Positions 51,459 through 60,820 of a stretch of DNA of 64,000 bases are shown one piece after another. Positions within the stretch are counted from its first letter, which is position 1, and every line of letters starts with the position of its first letter. The notes below the pieces were generated by a model. That model made no database searches, had not been told where the DNA came from, and was given only the letters and a program-made list of their open reading frames with translations. The stretch comes from Verrucomicrobiota bacterium. GTDB taxonomy: Bacteria; Verrucomicrobiota; Verrucomicrobiia; Limisphaerales; JAEYXS01. The stretch covers positions 5,684-69,683 of the forward strand of contig JAEYXS010000026.1 in the NCBI GenBank assembly GCA_023431185.1, written 5' to 3'. Both the position numbers and the translations under genes were made by a program.

Positions 51459-53759
51459 ATGAGTGATTTTATGAAACCGAAAGTTTTTGGCGGCGTCTTT
51501 AGGGGCATGAGTCTGAAGAGCATGACCGGCAGGGTGTTACGGGGAGCATTATGGGCTGCTGCTTTGGCAGGGCTGGCCGTGGGGGCCGGATTGACCTTGC
51601 GCGCGCAGTCCATCGGGGATCTGGAGAAGCGTTTTCATGAGCTGGACAAGGACAAGGACGAGAAGCTCACTACTCAGGAATTGACGGACAAGGCGTGGTT
51701 CGAGCGGTTGGACAAAGACAAGGACGGCATCGTGACGCTGGTGGAGGTGCGGGCGCTGACGAAGACCATGCGCTCGGGCAATGCGACGGGTGACAATCTG
51801 TTCAAGCTCCTCGACAAGAATGGTGACGGCAAGCTCGTGCGGGACGAGGTGCCGCGCCCGGAGATGTTCGATCAATTGGATGTGAACCAGGACGGTTCGG
51901 TGACTTTGGACGAGGCGAAGTCCGTGCTCGCAAACCTGAATGCCATCCGGGGCAATACGAAGGGCGCGAAGGCGGCGCCGAAGCCGGATGTGGAATCGCC
52001 CCGGGAAGGCCCCAAGCAGCTCAAGGGCAGCGAGGTGGGCGTGGGCCGGATGTTGCCCGAGGTGAGCTTCACGGATGTGAACGGGAAGGCGGGCAAGCTG
52101 AGTGATTTCAAGTCCAGCAAGGCGCTGGTGATCGCGTTCACGACGACATCGTGCCCGGTGGGCAAGCGGTATGCGCCGACGTTGGCAAAGCTGGAGAAGG
52201 ATTATGCAGCGAAGGGCGTGACGTTCCTCTTCGTGAACCCGACCGAGACAGACTCGCTGGAGAGCATCCGTGAGGATCTCAAGGCGCATGGCTGGCAGGG
52301 ACGTTATGTCCACGACAAGGAAGATGCTTTCACCCATGCCTTGCATGCGAAGACCACTACAGAGGTGTTCTTGGTGGATGCCGCACGCACGCTGGTCTAT
52401 CGCGGTGCAGTGGATGACCAGTATGGCTTGGGTTATTCGCGGGACGAGGCGAGAGAGACTTATCTGGAAGACGCACTGAAGGCGTTGCTGGCGGGGAAGG
52501 TGCCAGAGATCGCGGCGACGAGTGCACCGGGTTGCGCGCTGGAATCCGCAGACGCGAAACTCGCTGCGACTGATGTGACGTATCACAACCAGATCGCGCG
52601 GCTGATGCAGAACAATTGTGTGGAGTGTCATCGTAAGGGTGGCGTGGGACCGTTCAGCCTGGAGTCATACGAGGATGTGAAGGCGCACGCAGGCATGATC
52701 CGCAAACAAGTGGAGCGTGGGGCGATGCCGCCGTGGTTCGCCACGCCCGTGCCGCATGGACAGGTGACGCCGTGGGCGAATGAGCGTTCGCTGACGGAAC
52801 TGGACAAGACGATGTTGTTGGATTGGTTGAAGAGTGACAAACCGGCGGGGAATCCGGCAGATGCGCCCATCGCTCGCACTTATCCGACGGATTGGGTGAT
52901 CGGCAAGCCCGACCTGGTCGTGCAGATCCCACAGCCTATCGCCATCAAGGCCACGGGCACGATGCCATACTCGAACATCTCGGTGGAGACCGGCCTCACG
53001 GAGGACAAGTGGGTGCAGGGTTTCGAGGTGCAGCCGACGGCGCGTGAAACCGTGCATCACGTGCTGGTCTTCGTGCGGCCGCCGAAGAAGGCGGCGGGCA
53101 GCGATGCCTTTGACGATGAGCGCGCGGAGCGTGACGGGTTCTTCGCGGCGTATGTGCCGGGAAACAGTTCGCAGGTCTATCCGGCGGGCATGGCGAAGAA
53201 ACTGCCCGCCGGTTCACGGCTGCATTTCCAGATCCATTACACACCCATGGGCAAGGCGACCACGGACCAGGTGCGCGTGGGTATCATCTTCGCGAAGGAA
53301 CCGCCGAAGCATGTCGTGCAGGTGGCGGGGATCTCGAACCCGTTCATCAGCATCCCTCCGGGCGCGGCGAATCACGAGGAGACGGCGCAGATCCGGGTGC
53401 CGACGGATGTGCATGTGTTCCAGTTCATGCCGCATATGCACTTGCGCGGCAAGGCGGCGAAGTACGAGGTCATCTACACAGACGGCACGAGCCGCACGCT
53501 CCTGGACATCCCGCGCTACGATTTCAACTGGCAGCTCGTTTACCGGCTGGCGGAGCCGTTGCTGATCCCGGCGGGGTCTACGCTGAAGGTGACGATGGCG
53601 TTCGACAACAGCACAGGCAATCCGGCGAACCCGGACCCAAACAAGACGGTGCGCTGGGGCCAGCAGACGTATGACGAGATGATGCTCGGCTACATCGCAT
53701 ATTACACATCGAGTGATCAGGCGGTGACGGGCTTGCGGAGGCAGCGGGCGGGGCGGTGA
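51459..53759 (+). CDS. EF-hand / redoxin / haem / copper-monooxygenase-like fusion
   Basis: Protein of 766 residues. A membrane segment or signal (about 28-49) is followed by four EF-hand loops (63-74, 85-96, 119-130, 141-152; e.g. DKNGDGKLVRDE). A redoxin domain (about 195-345) has a single Cys232 in TTSCPVGKRYAP. A cytochrome c-type haem site NNCVECH (Cys387, Cys390, His391) opens the next unit. The C-terminal half has candidate copper ligands: VHHVLV (His533, 534), LHFQIHY (His589, His593) and PHMHLRG (His659, His661), as in copper type II ascorbate-dependent monooxygenases. Exported; substrate unknown. Confidence 0.82.
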   Translation: MSDFMKPKVFGGVFRGMSLKSMTGRVLRGALWAAALAGLAVGAGLTLRAQSIGDLEKRFHELDKDKDEKLTTQELTDKAWFERLDKDKDGIVTLVEVRALTKTMRSGNATGDNLFKLLDKNGDGKLVRDEVPRPEMFDQLDVNQDGSVTLDEAKSVLANLNAIRGNTKGAKAAPKPDVESPREGPKQLKGSEVGVGRMLPEVSFTDVNGKAGKLSDFKSSKALVIAFTTTSCPVGKRYAPTLAKLEKDYAAKGVTFLFVNPTETDSLESIREDLKAHGWQGRYVHDKEDAFTHALHAKTTTEVFLVDAARTLVYRGAVDDQYGLGYSRDEARETYLEDALKALLAGKVPEIAATSAPGCALESADAKLAATDVTYHNQIARLMQNNCVECHRKGGVGPFSLESYEDVKAHAGMIRKQVERGAMPPWFATPVPHGQVTPWANERSLTELDKTMLLDWLKSDKPAGNPADAPIARTYPTDWVIGKPDLVVQIPQPIAIKATGTMPYSNISVETGLTEDKWVQGFEVQPTARETVHHVLVFVRPPKKAAGSDAFDDERAERDGFFAAYVPGNSSQVYPAGMAKKLPAGSRLHFQIHYTPMGKATTDQVRVGIIFAKEPPKHVVQVAGISNPFISIPPGAANHEETAQIRVPTDVHVFQFMPHMHLRGKAAKYEVIYTDGTSRTLLDIPRYDFNWQLVYRLAEPLLIPAGSTLKVTMAFDNSTGNPANPDPNKTVRWGQQTYDEMMLGYIAYYTSSDQAVTGLRRQRAGR

Positions 53760-53811
53760 AACTTGTCCCTCTAGAATTGCAACCGGAAGCCATCTCTGGT
53801 GTTCTACTTGC

Positions 53812-54549
53812 ATGGACTGGAGGTTGAAGCCTAGACCATTGTCGCTACGAATCATCGTATCGGCAGCCTTGTTGCTGGGCGGCCAAAGTGCGTCCGCGTG
53901 CGAGCCGATCCTGCCTTTGTTCAAAGCCCTTGCCGGAGCCAACTTTGTCGCTCCATCGCTTTGGGGTTTGGCGGCCGCTGTATTGATCAAGTGCACGGCG
54001 TTCGCCTGTTATGAGAAGGATTTGTCCAAGGCCAAAGCGTTCTTCTTCATGCTGCTGGGCAATGTGGTGACCAGTATCGTCGGCGTCATGGTGGCTGGGT
54101 TTGCGGCTGCTGGTTCTGCCTGGTTTATCGCATTTCCGACGCTCTTCATCGTCACACTCTGGCCTGCCCGCCAGTTGTTGCCACGACTTTCGTGGCCGTG
54201 GCTGAAGTCTTTTTCCCCCTCGGAACTGTCAGGTCTCATGATGCTCTTGCTGTTCCTATCCTCCATCTTCTTCGGCATCGCCATGTCCTTGAGCGATCCT
54301 CCCGGTCTGGGATATTGGTTGCTTAAGACAGGCGGACTCTATCTGGCTCTGCTGATCAGCATGGTGATCACCACTTTTTACGAGGAATGGGTGGTTTACG
54401 TATTGGCTCGCAAACCAACTGAACCACCAACGTTCTACAAAGCAGTCGTGCGGGCGAATATGCTGACGCTTTTCATCATCATGGGCTGCACGGCGGCGTA
54501 TCTCCTGCCGCAACGGTTCGCTTCGCCCTTCTTCACGATTGCGCCGTAA
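53812..54549 (+). CDS. multi-pass membrane protein, unknown
   Basis: Protein of 245 residues with an N-terminal signal-like segment (IIVSAALLLGGQSASA) and about five further hydrophobic segments (FFFMLLGNVVTSIVGVMVAG, SGLMMLLLFLSSIFFGIAM, LYLALLISMVITTFY, MLTLFIIMGCTAAYLL). Cys30 after the signal could be a lipidation or disulfide site. No family was recognised. It starts 52 bases after the fusion gene and may share its transcript. Confidence 0.65.
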   Translation: MDWRLKPRPLSLRIIVSAALLLGGQSASACEPILPLFKALAGANFVAPSLWGLAAAVLIKCTAFACYEKDLSKAKAFFFMLLGNVVTSIVGVMVAGFAAAGSAWFIAFPTLFIVTLWPARQLLPRLSWPWLKSFSPSELSGLMMLLLFLSSIFFGIAMSLSDPPGLGYWLLKTGGLYLALLISMVITTFYEEWVVYVLARKPTEPPTFYKAVVRANMLTLFIIMGCTAAYLLPQRFASPFFTIAP

Positions 54550-54590
54550 TAATAGCAACCATCTCCGCGCACCCGCACTGAAGCGTCTGA

Positions 54591-55058
54591 TCAGCGTGGC
54601 CTGAAACTGTTCACCGCGTTGATGACTTTCTCCGTCCAGAGCAAATCCGCCTGTTCCACCACGGTCACATTGAACCCCAGCCGTTGTCCTTCCATGGCGA
54701 CGCCTGGCGAGTCATCCACATGCAAATCGATGCCAAAGGCGGGCGGATATTTTGAAGGCGTGGCGTCCAATTTGATCTCCTCAAGCCTGGCCCGGTGACA
54801 ATCATCATTCACGACGCCATCGGCACGCAGGCCGTGCAAGCGCAGCCAATAGCGGATGCTGAAGGGAGAACGCAAGGAGGAGGTGTAGATCCAGATTTCA
54901 CAACCGCGCTGTCTTAATTCCTGGAACAGCTCTCGACTGCCCGCTCTGAGCGGTTCGCATAAACGTCCCTGCAACCAACCGGGTAACAGCCCCGTCTCGC
55001 GCGGTACCTGGCTGTTCCGCAGCACCAAGGTGTCATCGATATCGAAGGAGACACGCAT
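54591..55058 (-). CDS. HAD-superfamily hydrolase
   Basis: Protein of 155 residues. The HAD nucleophile motif DIDDTLV (Asp6 as nucleophile, Asp8 as acid/base), motif II IWIYTSS, motif III near Lys in EEIKLDAT, and motif IV LHVDDSPG are all visible. No substantial cap domain, so it may accept a large substrate such as a protein or nucleic acid end. It is the last gene of a three-gene minus-strand unit, 12 bases after the TIGR03790 gene. Confidence 0.82.
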   Translation of the reverse strand: MRVSFDIDDTLVLRNSQVPRETGLLPGWLQGRLCEPLRAGSRELFQELRQRGCEIWIYTSSLRSPFSIRYWLRLHGLRADGVVNDDCHRARLEEIKLDATPSKYPPAFGIDLHVDDSPGVAMEGQRLGFNVTVVEQADLLWTEKVINAVNSFRPR

Positions 55059-55070
55059 GTTTGCTCGCCG

Positions 55071-56705
55071 TCATTTTTTCTCCAGCGCCTGCTGGCACTT
55101 CTCCACCACGGCGGGGCGATTCGCTTTTTGCGCCTGGGGCAGCAGCTTCTGATAGAGTGCCGTCAAGTCCGGGTAACCGGGGTAGAGCTGCTCGATCTTC
55201 AGATAGGCATCCACGGCTTCGTTCGCCTTGTCCAGGCTGCCGAGGAGGTCCGCTTGCGCGAGCAACAGACGCAGTTGCTGTTTCTTCGTAGGCTTGAGGG
55301 CGAGCGCGGCGGTGTAGGCTTTGAGGGCATCTGCCGGTTTCTTCTCGATCAGCCAGAGGTCGCCGAGTTTTTCCTGCAGGACGGAGCTGGTGTTCATCTC
55401 GGGCGTTTGCGCGAGGTAGCCGATCATGTCGGTGGCGTTCAGGCCGCTGACGAGGTTCAGGTTGATGACTTTCAGGTGGGACCATTCGAGGAGCGGGTTG
55501 TTCTTCGTCAGCAATTCCGCGTGGCGCACCTCCGGGCCTTTGAGCATGGGCCGGTAGAGCGGGTCGCCGATCACGGTGGTCTGCCAGGAGAGCACCGGCG
55601 AACCGGCGTACGCGGCCTCGCCCAGGCTGAAACGGTTGTGCAGCCAGCGCACCGCGAAGGTGCCCACGTCCGGGGTGCCGCCGAGGTAGGGTTCATACAC
55701 ACTGCCCATGGTGGCGGTGACGCCCTGGGCGAGGAGCGGACCGGTCCAGTTCCGGTTGGTGGAGCGGATGCTGTCCGCACTGAACGAGTGCAGATGATAG
55801 GCGAAGGCACCGGGCAGGAACTCCGGTTCGCCCCAGGTGAACGGGCCGGAGAGTCCGGCATCATACCAGCCGAAATAGAAGCCGACCTGGCTCATGGTGA
55901 AACTGCGCGGAAATGTCTCGGGTTTCTGGTCGGTGATGGTTTCCCAGCCGAGCTTGGTGGTGACTTCGCCCGCGAGCTTGAGCCAGTCATCGCCCTGCTT
56001 GAATTCGCCTTCGTTGATGTTGCGCAGGTCGATGTAAGCGCGGCCCCAGAGCCCGTCGCGTTCCGCCGTGAGCGCCTTGTCCACGAGTCCCTTGGCGATG
56101 GCTTCGCTCGGGCCGTCCAGACGGGTGACCATCAGGAGACCGTTCGTGGGGCTCAACAACGCGGCGTTGGTGACGCCGTAGAACGGGCTGTTGATCGGGC
56201 CGGTGAGATTGAGATTCCGCGTTTTCATCGGCAGCAGGGAGAGCTCACTGTCCACCGCCGCATAGTTCTCGCGCAGCGGCGCGGGGATCTTGTCTGCGCC
56301 GGGTTCGTTCAGGCCGGTGAGCTTGGAGATCTTCAGCGGCACGCCGTAGCACAACACGGCATAGCGGATCTTGGCCGCGCTCACGGAGGGCGTGAGCAAC
56401 TGGGCATTGCCGGCATCAGGGCTCAGGGTGAAGAGCTTCCGGTCGAGCAGGATCTTCCAGAGCGGCTCCGCGAGTTCCTTGCGGTAATCGTCGCGGGTGA
56501 TGATCTCTTCTTTAGAGAGGTGAAGGCCGATGACCTGCTCCTTCGGGACCTGGCGTTTCTCCGCGTAGTACTCCGCCACGCGTTTGGATTCGGGCGAGCG
56601 GTCATTGTAGATGACCACCACTTCGGCGCCATCATCGGCGAGCAACCCAAGGGGGCTCAAGCCCATCACGGCCGCGAGCAACAGGTTAGAAAGGCGGTTC
56701 AGCAT
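55071..56705 (-). CDS. TIGR03790-family secreted protein with TPR tail
   Basis: Protein of 544 residues with a signal peptide (LSNLLLAAVMGLSPLGLLA). The N-terminal 340 residues match the TIGR03790 pattern as remembered: VVVIYNDRSPESKRVAEYY, VPKEQVIGLHLS, RYAVLCYGVPLKI, YAAVDSELSLL, and GVTATMGSVYEPYLG. From about 420 the chain has tetratricopeptide-like helices (LGDLWLIEKKPADALKAYT, NEAVDAYLKIEQLYPGY). Function unknown; a caspase-like fold has been suggested for relatives but is not shown here. Four bases separate it from the MBL gene upstream. Confidence 0.8.
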   Translation of the reverse strand: MLNRLSNLLLAAVMGLSPLGLLADDGAEVVVIYNDRSPESKRVAEYYAEKRQVPKEQVIGLHLSKEEIITRDDYRKELAEPLWKILLDRKLFTLSPDAGNAQLLTPSVSAAKIRYAVLCYGVPLKISKLTGLNEPGADKIPAPLRENYAAVDSELSLLPMKTRNLNLTGPINSPFYGVTNAALLSPTNGLLMVTRLDGPSEAIAKGLVDKALTAERDGLWGRAYIDLRNINEGEFKQGDDWLKLAGEVTTKLGWETITDQKPETFPRSFTMSQVGFYFGWYDAGLSGPFTWGEPEFLPGAFAYHLHSFSADSIRSTNRNWTGPLLAQGVTATMGSVYEPYLGGTPDVGTFAVRWLHNRFSLGEAAYAGSPVLSWQTTVIGDPLYRPMLKGPEVRHAELLTKNNPLLEWSHLKVINLNLVSGLNATDMIGYLAQTPEMNTSSVLQEKLGDLWLIEKKPADALKAYTAALALKPTKKQQLRLLLAQADLLGSLDKANEAVDAYLKIEQLYPGYPDLTALYQKLLPQAQKANRPAVVEKCQQALEKK

Positions 56706-56709
56706 GCGC

Positions 56710-57495
56710 TTATCCTTCGATCGAGATTTTCAGGCCATCATACGCCAGCTCCACGCCGGGCGGAAGCTCGGCCTGGTCGAGGTCATGGTCGTAATCATGC
56801 GTCAGGTGCGTGAGCAAGGTGCGGCCGGCCTGGATGCGGCGGGCGGTGGTCAGCGCTTCATCCAGGCACATGTGCGTCCAGTGCAGTTCCTTCCGCAGGG
56901 CGTCCAGCACCACGACCTCCACGCCGCGCACGGCCTCGATGGCGGCGGCGGGCACTTCTTTGCAGTCACTGAAGTAAGCGAGCTTTTTCCGGCCGTTATG
57001 TTCAAACAAAAATCCGGAAGTCGTCATGCGGCCATGCGGCAGGTCAAAGGCGGTGATGCGCAGATCGCCCAGCTCGAACGGTCCGGAGATGATGTGTGGC
57101 TCCGGGATGAAGTAGGTCTTGTACCAGGGGCCGTCATGGAAGGCGTAGGAATACACGCGCTTCAGATCCGCCATCGTGGCGGGGCTGGCGTAGATGGGGA
57201 GGCCGCCGCCGCGCAGATCGCAAAACCGGCGGCAATCATCCAGGCCCATGATGTGGTCCGCATGCGAATGGGTGAAGAGGATGGCATCCAGCCACTTGAT
57301 GCCCTCGCGCAGGACTTGGGTGCGGAAGTCCGGGGGCGTGTCCACGGCGATCTTCACCTTGTCCGTGGCCACGTAGATGGCGGAGCGGAGGCGATGGTTC
57401 TTGGGGTTGGCCAGGTACGCGGGCGGATAATCCTTGCCGATGATGGGCACGCCCTGCGAGGTGCCCGACCCTAAGAATGTGAACTCAAACGCCAT
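56710..57495 (-). CDS. metallo-beta-lactamase-fold hydrolase, PhnP-like
   Basis: Protein of 261 residues from ATG 57495; a longer frame upstream is less likely. The opening MAFEFTFLGSGTSQGVP and the metal motif HSHADH (His76, His78, Asp80, His81), then MGLDDCRRF, place it in the PhnP/RNase Z-like branch. Further ligands are in DLPHGRMTTSGF and a late LTHLTHDYDHD. Relatives are phosphodiesterases on cyclic phosphates. First gene of the minus-strand unit with the TIGR03790 and HAD genes. Confidence 0.85.
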   Translation of the reverse strand: MAFEFTFLGSGTSQGVPIIGKDYPPAYLANPKNHRLRSAIYVATDKVKIAVDTPPDFRTQVLREGIKWLDAILFTHSHADHIMGLDDCRRFCDLRGGGLPIYASPATMADLKRVYSYAFHDGPWYKTYFIPEPHIISGPFELGDLRITAFDLPHGRMTTSGFLFEHNGRKKLAYFSDCKEVPAAAIEAVRGVEVVVLDALRKELHWTHMCLDEALTTARRIQAGRTLLTHLTHDYDHDLDQAELPPGVELAYDGLKISIEG

Positions 57496-57706
57496 GCCGC
57501 CGTCTTTGTACAGGAAGAATGCGGGCGGGGCAAATGGGCTTCCAATGAAAATCACCGCCAATGGAGCGATAAATTTTCACCGAGGATGACTCTTCAATCC
57601 CAAGCCTGAAAGCCGGGCGTCTTGGCGTTTCCATCTTGCCGCGCTGAGAGCTGCATGCGATTATTTGGTTACTGCGAGAAAAACTGTTTGCCAGGTGAGG
57701 CGCGTC

Positions 57707-58408
57707 ATGGGACTCAAATGCCATCAATGTCAGGCTCCACTTTACAGCCGTCGCACGAAAATTTGTGACGGTTGTGGCGCTCCCGTGCCGGCAGAACAGT
57801 TGCTCAGCGATGAAGCCGCCCGCCAACGCGAGGATGAACGTGCCTGGGCCAGGCAGATCGCCGGGCGCTTTGATGGGCCTTCCCGTGCCGCAGAACGGGA
57901 TGAGCTGTCGGTCCAGACCGTTCCCGATGCGCCCCGGCCACCATTGACGGAGGAAGAGGCGATCGCCTTGCTGCCGCGTGATTTCGCGGCAGAGTTCAAG
58001 CATCGCAAGCGGCGCAGTTTCCCGCTCTACATCCTTGGTTTTGCCTTGTTCCTAGTCCCGCTGTTCATCATCAACGCCTCAACGTTTCAGATTCGGCCCT
58101 CCACTTGGCTGGTGGTCCTGCTGTTGCCGTTGATTCCACTGGCTTTCAACTGGAATAGTGCCTCACCCACCTGCCCCAACTGCCGGCAGAACATTCGTGT
58201 CTGCCATCCCGAGCATTGCCATATTTGCGGCAAGCAGTTGAAGGACAAGAGCTGCCCCTCCTGCAATGTTCATTACTCATTACCCAGACGCCTGCTGACG
58301 GGCGGCGGCGGCCTCCTCTACAACATAGACTACTGCCCAGGTTGCGGAGTTTTTCTCGATACCAATATCCGCCGCTGGGAGGCTGGCTCGGACAACGGCG
58401 GCTCATGA
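57707..58408 (+). CDS. zinc-ribbon membrane protein
   Basis: Protein of 233 residues from ATG 57707 (MGLKCHQCQAPL). A zinc ribbon opens it (Cys5, Cys8, Cys20, Cys23). Two membrane helices (about 108-124 and 132-150: LYILGFALFLVPLFII, TWLVVLLLPLIPLAF) lie in the middle. The C-terminal part has four CxxC-type pairs (TCPNC, HCHICG, SCPSC, YCPGCG), so at least two more ribbons. Function unknown; such proteins are common in this group. Divergent from the MBL gene. Confidence 0.75.
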   Translation: MGLKCHQCQAPLYSRRTKICDGCGAPVPAEQLLSDEAARQREDERAWARQIAGRFDGPSRAAERDELSVQTVPDAPRPPLTEEEAIALLPRDFAAEFKHRKRRSFPLYILGFALFLVPLFIINASTFQIRPSTWLVVLLLPLIPLAFNWNSASPTCPNCRQNIRVCHPEHCHICGKQLKDKSCPSCNVHYSLPRRLLTGGGGLLYNIDYCPGCGVFLDTNIRRWEAGSDNGGS

Positions 58409-58435
58409 TTGCAATCGTGAGCAGACGTAAGAATG

Positions 58436-59725
58436 CTAACTGAACGGCGTCACCCCGGGACGGGCCACTGGCGGTTCCGCGAGCTTCATGTTCCAGTCCA
58501 GCTTCTCCGGCACCAGCGACTCCTGTGAGTTCAGCATCTGCGCCCACGTCAGTTCCTTGCCGGTGTAGGCGGATTGGCGTGCCATGATGCCCATGAGCGT
58601 GCTTTTGGCCATGTAATCGCCGTTATTGATGACCTCGCCGCGGCGCAGGGCGGAATACATCACATCGTGCTCGATCTGGTGCATGTCCGCGCGGGTCTTG
58701 GGTCCACGCCACGGGTTCTTGCCGGTGATGGTGTATTTCATCAGGTTGCACTGGCCTTCCGTGCCGAACGCCAGGTCCTGCCACTGGCCGTCGCAACCCG
58801 GCTGCTGCCGCGAGGCCGCGTAATACCGCACCCCGTTCTCATACGTGAAGATCGCGCTGAAATGATCGAACACATGGCCGTACTCCGGCTCGATGCGCGT
58901 GGCGCGGCCGCCGGAACACGTGCAACCCGTGGGATACTGCCCCATGAGCCACGAGAGCTTGTCCAGCTCGTGCACGAACTGTTCCACGTAGAAATCGCCC
59001 GAGAGCCACGTGTAATAATACCAGTTGCGGATCTGATGCTCCACATCCGTCATCTCGGGCGTGCGCTTCACCAGCTTCGCCACGCCTTTCAGGAAGCGCG
59101 TGGATTCCAGCGTCTGGATGGTGCCGATGGCGCCGTTCTGCAGGCGCTTGATGGTCTCCTGCATGCCCGGCTCGTAACGCCAGCACAAGCCGGACACGAT
59201 GGAGAGATTCTTCTTTTTCGCCAGCTCCGCCGTGGCCAATACGGAACGCACGCCCGGCGCATCCACGGCCACCGGCTTCTCGGCGAAGACGTGTTTGCCG
59301 GCGTCGATACACGCTTTCAGATGCAGCGGGCGAAAACCCGGCGGCGTGCCGAGCAAGACCACATCCACGCCTGAATCCAGGAGTTTCTGATACGCGTCCA
59401 GGCCGGTGAACTGGCGGCTCTTGGGCACGTTCAGTTTGTCCGGGTTGGTTTTCTGCAAGACTTCCAGGCTTTTCGCGATCTGTTCCGGGAAGACATCGGC
59501 CAGCGCCCAGAACTCCACGTTGCTGTCCGCGTTCATCGCCTGGTTCGCCGCGCCCGTGCCACGACCGCCGCAACCGATGAGGCCGATCTTCAATTTGTCA
59601 CTGTTCGGCGCGCCCGTGGTGAACGAGGGCAAGCCGACGGTGGACACCAGTGCCGCCGCGGCGGTGGAAGATTTCAGGAAGTGCCGTCGCGAGGTGGGCA
59701 ATGAACTGGATTTATGAGCGCTCAT
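58436..59725 (-). CDS. Gfo/Idh/MocA oxidoreductase with Tat signal
   Basis: Protein of 429 residues. A twin-arginine-type signal (SRRHFLKSSTAAAALVST) precedes the Rossmann motif KIGLIGCGGRGTGAANQA. The family motif HVFAEKPVAVDAPGV follows, and later NWYYYTWLSGDFYVEQF and GEVINNGDYMAKSTLM. Members oxidise or reduce sugars with NAD(P); exported Tat-type members are very numerous in Verrucomicrobia and Planctomycetes and probably use a bound cofactor. It stands alone and converges with the zinc-ribbon gene. Confidence 0.9.
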   Translation of the reverse strand: MSAHKSSSLPTSRRHFLKSSTAAAALVSTVGLPSFTTGAPNSDKLKIGLIGCGGRGTGAANQAMNADSNVEFWALADVFPEQIAKSLEVLQKTNPDKLNVPKSRQFTGLDAYQKLLDSGVDVVLLGTPPGFRPLHLKACIDAGKHVFAEKPVAVDAPGVRSVLATAELAKKKNLSIVSGLCWRYEPGMQETIKRLQNGAIGTIQTLESTRFLKGVAKLVKRTPEMTDVEHQIRNWYYYTWLSGDFYVEQFVHELDKLSWLMGQYPTGCTCSGGRATRIEPEYGHVFDHFSAIFTYENGVRYYAASRQQPGCDGQWQDLAFGTEGQCNLMKYTITGKNPWRGPKTRADMHQIEHDVMYSALRRGEVINNGDYMAKSTLMGIMARQSAYTGKELTWAQMLNSQESLVPEKLDWNMKLAEPPVARPGVTPFS

Positions 59726-59912
59726 AGAATGATGGCCGAATGGGCTGGTTCGCCATCGTGATACGCCCCGGGAGAATCAGCGTCAATCATCGGTTGCACC
59801 CCGACTTTATCAGCACGGGGTAAACCGGCGGGCCAACAGGATGAGAGGGCGTGATGCGTAGATGGGAAGCGTGGAGGCGCTCGCGCTCCATCAGGTTTGA
59901 CATGGGCAGGTG

Positions 59913-60389
59913 ATGGCGGAAGGATGGGGCATGGGCACGGGGGCTGAGATCATCACGAATTTGTCGCTGCTGGGGATGGCGGTGCTGGGTTTGCTGTCCA
60001 TGGTGCCGGTGGACCTGTCCAAAAGGGCGAAGGGAGAGGTGAGAGGTGCGATGGTGGCGTTGTATTATCCGGTGTTGGGGTTGGGTTTGTTCGCGTTGTA
60101 TGAGGCGGGGATTCAGGCCCAAATACCGCCGGAGACGGTGCCGATCCGGATAGACCTGGCGTTCGTGCATCCGCTGGTGGGGTTCATCGTGCTGATGGGG
60201 ATTTGCCGGTGGCTGCTTTGGGCAAGGGCGAGGGGAGAAGGGGGAAGTGCGACAAGCGGAAACATCGAACAACCAACATCGAACTCCGAACGCCCAAGGA
60301 AGGCCAAGGCGGGAACAGGGGCGCAGTTGGTGGGGGTGATTGTCAGTTTGGTGGTTTGTTTTGGGTGGTTTTGCAGTATGTGGTTTTAG
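59913..60389 (+). CDS. small membrane protein, unknown, with embedded word repeat
   Basis: Protein of 158 residues (ATG 59913; GTG at 59910 also possible). Four hydrophobic segments: LSLLGMAVLGLLSMVPV, ALYYPVLGLGLFALY, VHPLVGFIVLMGICRWLLW and a C-terminal VGVIVSLVVCFGWFCSM. The linker NIEQPTSNSERP (about 117-128) is the translation of a degenerate intergenic repeat (60261-60284, AACATCGAAC-type), so the gene has absorbed repeat DNA or the C-terminal part is not real. No family recognised. Confidence 0.5.
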   Translation: MAEGWGMGTGAEIITNLSLLGMAVLGLLSMVPVDLSKRAKGEVRGAMVALYYPVLGLGLFALYEAGIQAQIPPETVPIRIDLAFVHPLVGFIVLMGICRWLLWARARGEGGSATSGNIEQPTSNSERPRKAKAGTGAQLVGVIVSLVVCFGWFCSMWF

Positions 60390-60820
60390 CGTGAAAGGCC
60401 GGGCCGTGAATTGTCCAGACAGTGTCTGGACTTTCTTACGGTCGGTTGCACAAGGGGATTTAGGCGGAGTTGATTTGGCAAAAGATGTCAAAGATGGGGC
60501 GTTGTGTTGGAGGGGGGTTTGAAATAGCGTTTGCTGGCTTTGCTTAGGGATGTTGCTGCCGGTCCCGCATGCGGGATCGGCGCTCCACGGCACGGGGCAG
60601 GCGCTCGCGCTCCACAGGATTGAGATTTGCCGGTGGATGATTTGTTTAAGGGCGAGGCAGTGCATTAGAGCCGGTCAACTCCGTTCATGGGGCCGTTTTC
60701 CGGATTGCTACCGACCCGTTTCCGCCAACAAACTTGGACCCGATCATTCACCAACGCGATGACACCATTTAGGCACTTGCCCGGCGCGCCCGTTCTCCTC
60801 AATCACGCGAATCTTTGAGC
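60390..60820. other. gene-free stretch upstream of the kinase
   Basis: About 430 bases without a credible gene. It holds a perfect palindrome (60413-60431) and the words GGCGCTCGCGCTCCA at about 60600-60614, which also occur at 59876-59890 in the leader of the previous gene, each followed by CAGG-TTGA-like sequence. No clear promoter for the kinase was found. Confidence 0.6.
60413..60431. repeat. perfect 19-base palindrome
   Basis: GTCCAGACA (60413-60421), G, TGTCTGGAC (60423-60431), followed by TTTCTT. It lies 24 bases past the membrane protein stop codon and could be a weak terminator, a protein-binding site or another repeat. Confidence 0.5.

Noticed and set aside
55128..56813. Plus-strand frame of 561 codons opposite the TIGR03790 gene
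   Set aside because: Runs across two minus-strand genes with signal peptide and metal motifs; composition is that of an antisense frame.
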